64,000 bases of DNA from NCBI RefSeq assembly GCF_022458985.1, contig NC_061777.1, positions 8,162,668 to 8,226,667 on the forward strand, written 5' to 3'. The position numbers were made by a program, and so were the translations under genes. Shown here piece after piece: positions 59,531 to 64,000 of the stretch. The notes below the pieces were generated by a model, which was not told where the DNA came from, did no database searches, and was given only the letters and a program-made list of their open reading frames with translations. The DNA comes from Mugil cephalus (Eukaryota > Chordata > Actinopteri > Mugiliformes > Mugilidae). How positions within the stretch are numbered: position 1 is the first letter of the stretch; each line of letters starts with the position of its first letter.

Positions 59531-60402
59531 GCTATCAACACTTGAGTCGAGGAAGAACAATTTACTGTTGAGTTCAAGGGTGAAACATCGTTGAAGATGG
59601 AAAAGCAACGTACGGGCTCGGTGCAAGGTTCAGAGACGCTGGAAGTGTAGCATCCACATGCTACAGGCAACAGTTGAGCTAATCTTTTCTGAATTTAATT
59701 TGTGTCTGATGTGGTGATGAGCTTCATCAATCTGTTAGTGCTTTTCACTTCAGGATCCAACCTGTCTGTCATCTTAATAAAAGTGATTTGAGATGAGAAC
59801 AAATTTTAAGTAAAAGTCACATCTGTGACCTGTTTTTGTGTGTCATTCTCTATTGGGAGGTTTCCACTGACTTATTTCAAATTAAAATGCTTTCATTCTC
59901 ATAAATTCAGCAGATTTAAATGGAGCATAAAGGTGGATAAAAGAGATGAAAATCTCCCTGTTTGACCTTTTCCTACATTCAGTTGGCAGTGTGAGATTAA
60001 CAGTCCACAGTATGATTTCCTCATATTATCTGTGTGTTGTATGAATTTGCTCTTATTGACACTTGATGCCAGAATAAAATGAGACGCGTTGCTAACATGG
60101 TAGTTACTTGGAGCTAAGCCTGTATTAAACATACTGCTGCTATCTGGCTAATGGGCACTTTCAATGTGCCTGTATGTTAGTTTGTATGCTAACTGACTGG
60201 TGTTTAGTGGTGGTGTTGTCGCTTCTGTTTGCTGAGCCCAGGGATCAAAACACAATCAGTGGTAAAAAACCTGACCACAACTAACTTTGCTGTCAATGTT
60301 CACACCCTGTTTTATATCTCATGTAAATCATCTCATCATCTTTCTAAAATATATTTGCTGTATAAAATAGTGACATGAAATGCATGTGTAACTCACTCCT
60401 GG

Positions 60403-60682
60403 GATCAGCCATTATGACCACCTGGTTGCAACCTAGACCAGACCAGATACCCCGATTCCATAGCAGCCATTCACAGCAGGATGTAGCCTGACAAAACATG
60501 AAAAACAGCACAAGATGTTGACCTGGCCTCCAACTTCACTAGATCCCAAACTGATCAAGAATCTGTGTGGTGATCCACAGAGGCCCCTCCACTCAGCCAT
60601 AGGACCCAAACCCCCCACAAATAACATTATGTGTCCAGACAATATTAGAAAGGTGGTCATAATGTTATGCCTGATTGGTGTA
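60403..60682 (+). mobile_element. Tc1-like remnant with both termini
   Basis: Starts GATCAGCCATTATGACCACC and ends GTGGTCATAATGTTATGCCT then GATTGGTGTA, the inverted terminal repeat. Between them CTCCAACTTCACTAGATCCC resembles the transposase C-terminus (LTWPPTSLDP reading). It is the most complete copy of the remnants in units 1-4, which end at GTTGACCTGG. Flank 60,683-60,982 is unique A-rich sequence. Confidence 0.65.
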
Positions 60683-60982
60683 CGTACACATGGGCAGAAG
60701 GGTTGACAAGGCACAAGAGACACTGATGTGGGTGGAGGACACAAGGAGAAACCAATCAAACATTCAAACAGGGAAATAAACACAGGAAGTAAAGTAGGAT
60801 CAGAAACACCAGGAAATAAGGTCCAAAAGAAAAAGAAGAAACAAAAAAAACCCAAACATGATTACAACTGAAGTACCAAAAATACAAGATCAACACAAAA
60901 AATCTGACATTCTGATTAGTGGATTTGGGAATTAATTATTTCTCCAGTAACAGAGTTTTATGAATGTGGTTCATCCAGTCAC

Positions 60983-61160
60983 TCAGAGAAAGACTGTGAT
61001 GATGACTGAAGATACCGGCAGCAGAAAGACACTGGGAGCTGTTGGTATTGCACTGTTACACAGATCATCCTCACAGCAAATGATGGGGTCTGGGCCTTTA
61101 CATGTAACACTGTGATAGGAGCATCGGCTTTTTGAACTTCTTAACAGGATCAGAAATCTT
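60983..61160 (-). pseudogene. Orphan Ly6 exon 3, divergent type (right-hand copy)
   Basis: SVTCKGPDPIICCEDDLCNS with the SVIITVFL end; all Ly6 exon-3 cysteines kept, but no exon 1 or 2 found upstream. Confidence 0.6.
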
Positions 61161-61442
61161 AAACATTGTCTGATTTATTCACAGCTCTGTAAAAGGAGAT
61201 AAAGATCATGAGTAATATTGAAGCCTCCTCTACACACTCATCACATCTTTTCTGTGTAACCACAAAGCAGGTGATGCATGTCGTAGTGCACTTCAGACAG
61301 CTTTATGTCTAACCACACAGTCTCACATTTTCACTAATACTATAATACACTAATACTTCATACTTTGTCTCATCTTTGTCTCATCACACTAGATCTGATT
61401 CTTGATTCTTTATGAGTCTAAAGACATCTGAGATGTTCTTTT

Positions 61443-61590
61443 CAAAATCATGCTTTTTACTTGTTACATTGGCGCCATCTTGTGGTAGTGAAACGCTCAT
61501 GTGAACAAGTAGCAGTGTGACGTTCAAGAACAGCAGTTTAAGAAACTCGATGACATTTAAAGGATCTGATCATTTTCTTGAATTGTAGGC
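61443..61590 (-). repeat. Second inverted piece of the array
   Basis: Near-copy of 58,858-59,000. On its left, sequence in normal orientation ends at GAGATGTTCTTTT, so this is a head-to-head inversion breakpoint. Confidence 0.75.
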
Positions 61591-62654
61591 TACTAATGGT
61601 GGATGAAGTTGGGAAACTGTTCAGTTTAATAGGAGCAACATTTGCAATTCTGTGACAAAGCAGCAAACACCACTGATGAAGATCATGATACAGTATATGT
61701 GGAGGCACCTAAGTGACCTTGTGGAGGGACAGAAATGTTTGCCTATTTAAATAATGAATTTAACAAGCAAAGCTTTAACGTAAAGTACAAAAGTCACATG
61801 GCAGACCACAAGTCCTCTATCATAAACATAGATGTGTAAGGACAGGTTATTTACTCTTATTATTATATACATATCGTTATATATACCATATAATATATAC
61901 CATTATTTAAGATGGTATGTTTATTCAACTCATTCAACGCATGTCACAAAAGATAATTTGAAAAGCATTTTATTCTGGTTTTAAACAGAATAAGATCATG
62001 TGATATATCTGGAGCCACCTGTCAAAGTGACCTTGTGTAACAGCGGAAATTGAAATAATCCCTTTGACGTGAATTTACCTATTTTTTCCCTGTTCAAAAT
62101 TGAAATTTGAATAGGCAAAAAAGACAGTTGGCATGCAACAAACAGTCCCTCTGTGAAAAATGTGGATGTGTGTAGAGATGAGAGATAATGAACTCTTTGA
62201 GCATGTCAGATAGGATGTTTACTTAACACGTGTATTTAAGAAAGGGACTTTATATAAAAATGTAGTTTGAATTTTATTTGCTCATAGGCTAATTCTAGAG
62301 TGCAACTTCAGGAGCAAAATCATAATAATCAACACCATATCATAAGTCAATCTATTTAAAATTGTAGAGTTAAAATCACCTGCCTCATCAGAACAATTAT
62401 TAGGGCCTCTTTATATAACCTAGGCTGCAGTTGTTAGTTTAATACCAAGGCTACATTATCCTGACCTAGTGAACAATGTTCTGGTTTCCAGAGAACTAAA
62501 GTAAACACCGAACTAAAAGAGTCGCTGCTAAGGAAACGTTACTACACTGAGTCAAATTGTTGTAAACTTCCTTGAAAGAATAGAGGATCTGTGGAGAATC
62601 TTTGTTGTGACCATCCTCATTCAGAAAGTGAACACAGGTTGGTTATAAAATCAA
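61591..62654. other. Duplicated spacer, no gene
   Basis: Longer version of 59,001-59,404; includes a TATATA-rich stretch (61,858-61,908) and the block also seen at 50,086-50,400. No gene is supported. Confidence 0.5.
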
Positions 62655-62822
62655 GAACGGGGTACACCCTGGACAGGTCACCAGTCTATCGCAGGGCTAA
62701 CGCAGAGACAAACAACCATTCACACTCACACCTTGGGTCAATTTAGAGTCACCAATCAGCCTAACGAGTATGTCCTTGGAGTCGGGAGGAAACCAGAGTA
62801 CCACCGAGCTACTGTGCCACTA
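62655..62822 (-). mobile_element. Type-A SINE, partial
   Basis: Same insertion as 59,405-59,530 but reaching the CCGAGCTACTGTGCCACTAT head. Confidence 0.75.
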
Positions 62823-62916
62823 TGTTATTCCATCAGACATCTTTTTAATTAGGACTCACAGCACAGATATTTTAGTTGTTTGTGAAATTCACAAACCAAG
62901 GATTTAAACGACACAG

Positions 62917-63060
62917 TTGGCGATACGCTATTGTGCTCGGTTGAAAAGACATCAACATGTGTCCTGTGGGTTTGACCTTTTTCTGTTTGTGCTTTTCACG
63001 TGTGGAAATGTCTGTGTTGTGAAACTACCCAAGGGTGCCAGAACTAAGTGTATACTATCT
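62917..63060 (+). other. Unassigned ORF fragment, paralogue of 55,001
   Basis: HQHVSCGFDLFLFVLFTCGN then VCVVKLPKG; related to 55,001-55,160 at nucleotide and protein level. No known family recognised. Confidence 0.35.
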
Positions 63061-63083
63061 GTGAGAGATGTTAACAATATGTC

Positions 63084-63183
63084 ATCATTCAGCATGACAG
63101 CACTGGGACCAGTTGCGCTGTTACACAGAACCCTGTCCCAGCATTTTATGGGGTTTACCTGTAACATAACCTGTGAGACATGA
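63084..63183 (-). pseudogene. Decayed Ly6 exon 3
   Basis: Minus strand: VNPIKCWDRVLCNSATGPSA, with the CC pair reduced to CW, one lost codon after NSA and no hydrophobic tail end. The plus strand TGGGACCAGTTGCGCTGTTA shows the descent from the functional exon. Confidence 0.7.
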
Positions 63184-64000
63184 TGTGTAGGAGCCGTATG
63201 TAAGTCTGTGTGTGTGTTTGGTTTGAGTGTGGACACTGGATTGGTGCGCGGGTAGAGGTGTGTCACTGTGGGTGTGTGATCTGTGGTTACTTGCGATTGC
63301 GCTCACCTGGTCTCATTAGTTGGCGTTTGAACGTGGTTGAGCCACGGGGGTGAAATTGTGCTTTCCTTTACCTTATTAACTGTGCATGAAAGACTGTAAG
63401 CATGTCGAGCTTCTGGCCGTGATATGGAAATAAAGATGCCTCGAGAGCAACAATAAAGTGAAGTGTGTGCGTCAACAATTTCTCCCGTGTTCAGCCCACC
63501 GCGGCTGATTGTTTTATTGTTTTTTTATTGGTGTCAGTCAGCTGTAATATGATGGAAAAGACCTCAGGAAGTTAACAGTTAAACAACATCTCAGTGGAGA
63601 CATGTTGGACAAACAGCTATAAACACTTGAGACGAGGAAAAAAATGAGATTTGCTCAGATTTTCAGTTGACTTGTTGGTTTGCACAGCGCTTTAATTGCT
63701 CCGATTAGAGAATATTTGGCATTTTTCATAATTACATTCATACAAGTAGATCGAAAGGAAAAGTAGTTATCGCACATCCCCCTTGTGAAACAGCTAAATG
63801 AGCTGCTCCTTTCTCCAAAAACGGATGAGGTGAAATATTAAACTGCAAAGTGGAAAACCACCATCTGCAAGTTTTAAACAATGAATTTGTTCTAGAAGTC
63901 AGTCGTTCAATGCAGGTTTATGATTTGCCCATTTAGAGTATTTTCTTCCCCTTGCAAACAAACAAACAAACAAAAACATACTCAAATTCCCACCCCTTCC
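63184..64000. other. Right edge, no gene
   Basis: Unique sequence with a short TG-rich stretch near 63,210, then from about 63,665 array-spacer sequence (equivalent to 12,420-12,790) and a short (AAAC)n run near 63,956. Confidence 0.5.

Overview
The window is nuclear DNA from a ray-finned (teleost) fish. It is AT-rich, intron-containing and full of fish-type repeats: tRNA-derived SINEs, L2-, Rex1- and L1-like LINEs, Tc1-like, hAT-like and IS630-type DNA-transposon remnants, and a solo LTR. There is no bacterial or viral gene organisation. The species cannot be named from the sequence alone.

Region 1 (1-7918) holds one complete conserved gene on the plus strand, myorg (myogenesis-regulating glycosidase, GH31 family, 690 residues in five coding exons). 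Its introns carry a TAA microsatellite, a Tc1-like remnant and an antisense, frameshifted L2-type LINE. A candidate polyadenylation signal lies at 7553.

Region 2 (7919-about 50,085) is a segmental tandem array. The ancestral block is about 10.6-11.1 kb (units 1 and 2: 7919-18512 and 18513-29622). Later units are truncated, joined or deleted: unit 3 ends in a solo LTR at 33,919, unit 4 starts right after it and carries an L1 insertion plus a second Ly6 gene, and unit 5 has lost its Ly6 gene. Each full block carries, in order, a 3'UTR-like leader, an orphan Ly6 signal exon, a SINE, a three-exon Ly6/uPAR gene on the minus strand, a second SINE, a second signal exon with a dead donor, a Tc1-like remnant, an orphan Ly6 exon 3, an hAT-like element with a captured fish exon and a nested SINE, a plus-strand candidate spliced unit, and an IS630-type transposase fragment.

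Region 3 (50,086-64,000) is a more scrambled continuation: Rex1-like LINE remains, a 1.25 kb tandem triplication, a sixth Ly6 gene (55,447-56,261), inverted and duplicated pieces of the array block, and a decayed Ly6 exon at the right edge.

The biological theme is one fast-evolving family: small GPI-anchored three-finger (Ly6/uPAR) surface proteins with near-constant signal peptide, GPI tail and TATA promoter but variable finger loops. Five loci (A, B, D, E, F) keep all three exons. A, B, E and F look intact with ten cysteines; D has lost a core cysteine and uses a GC donor; C has lost its signal exon. The array lies tail-to-tail with myorg.
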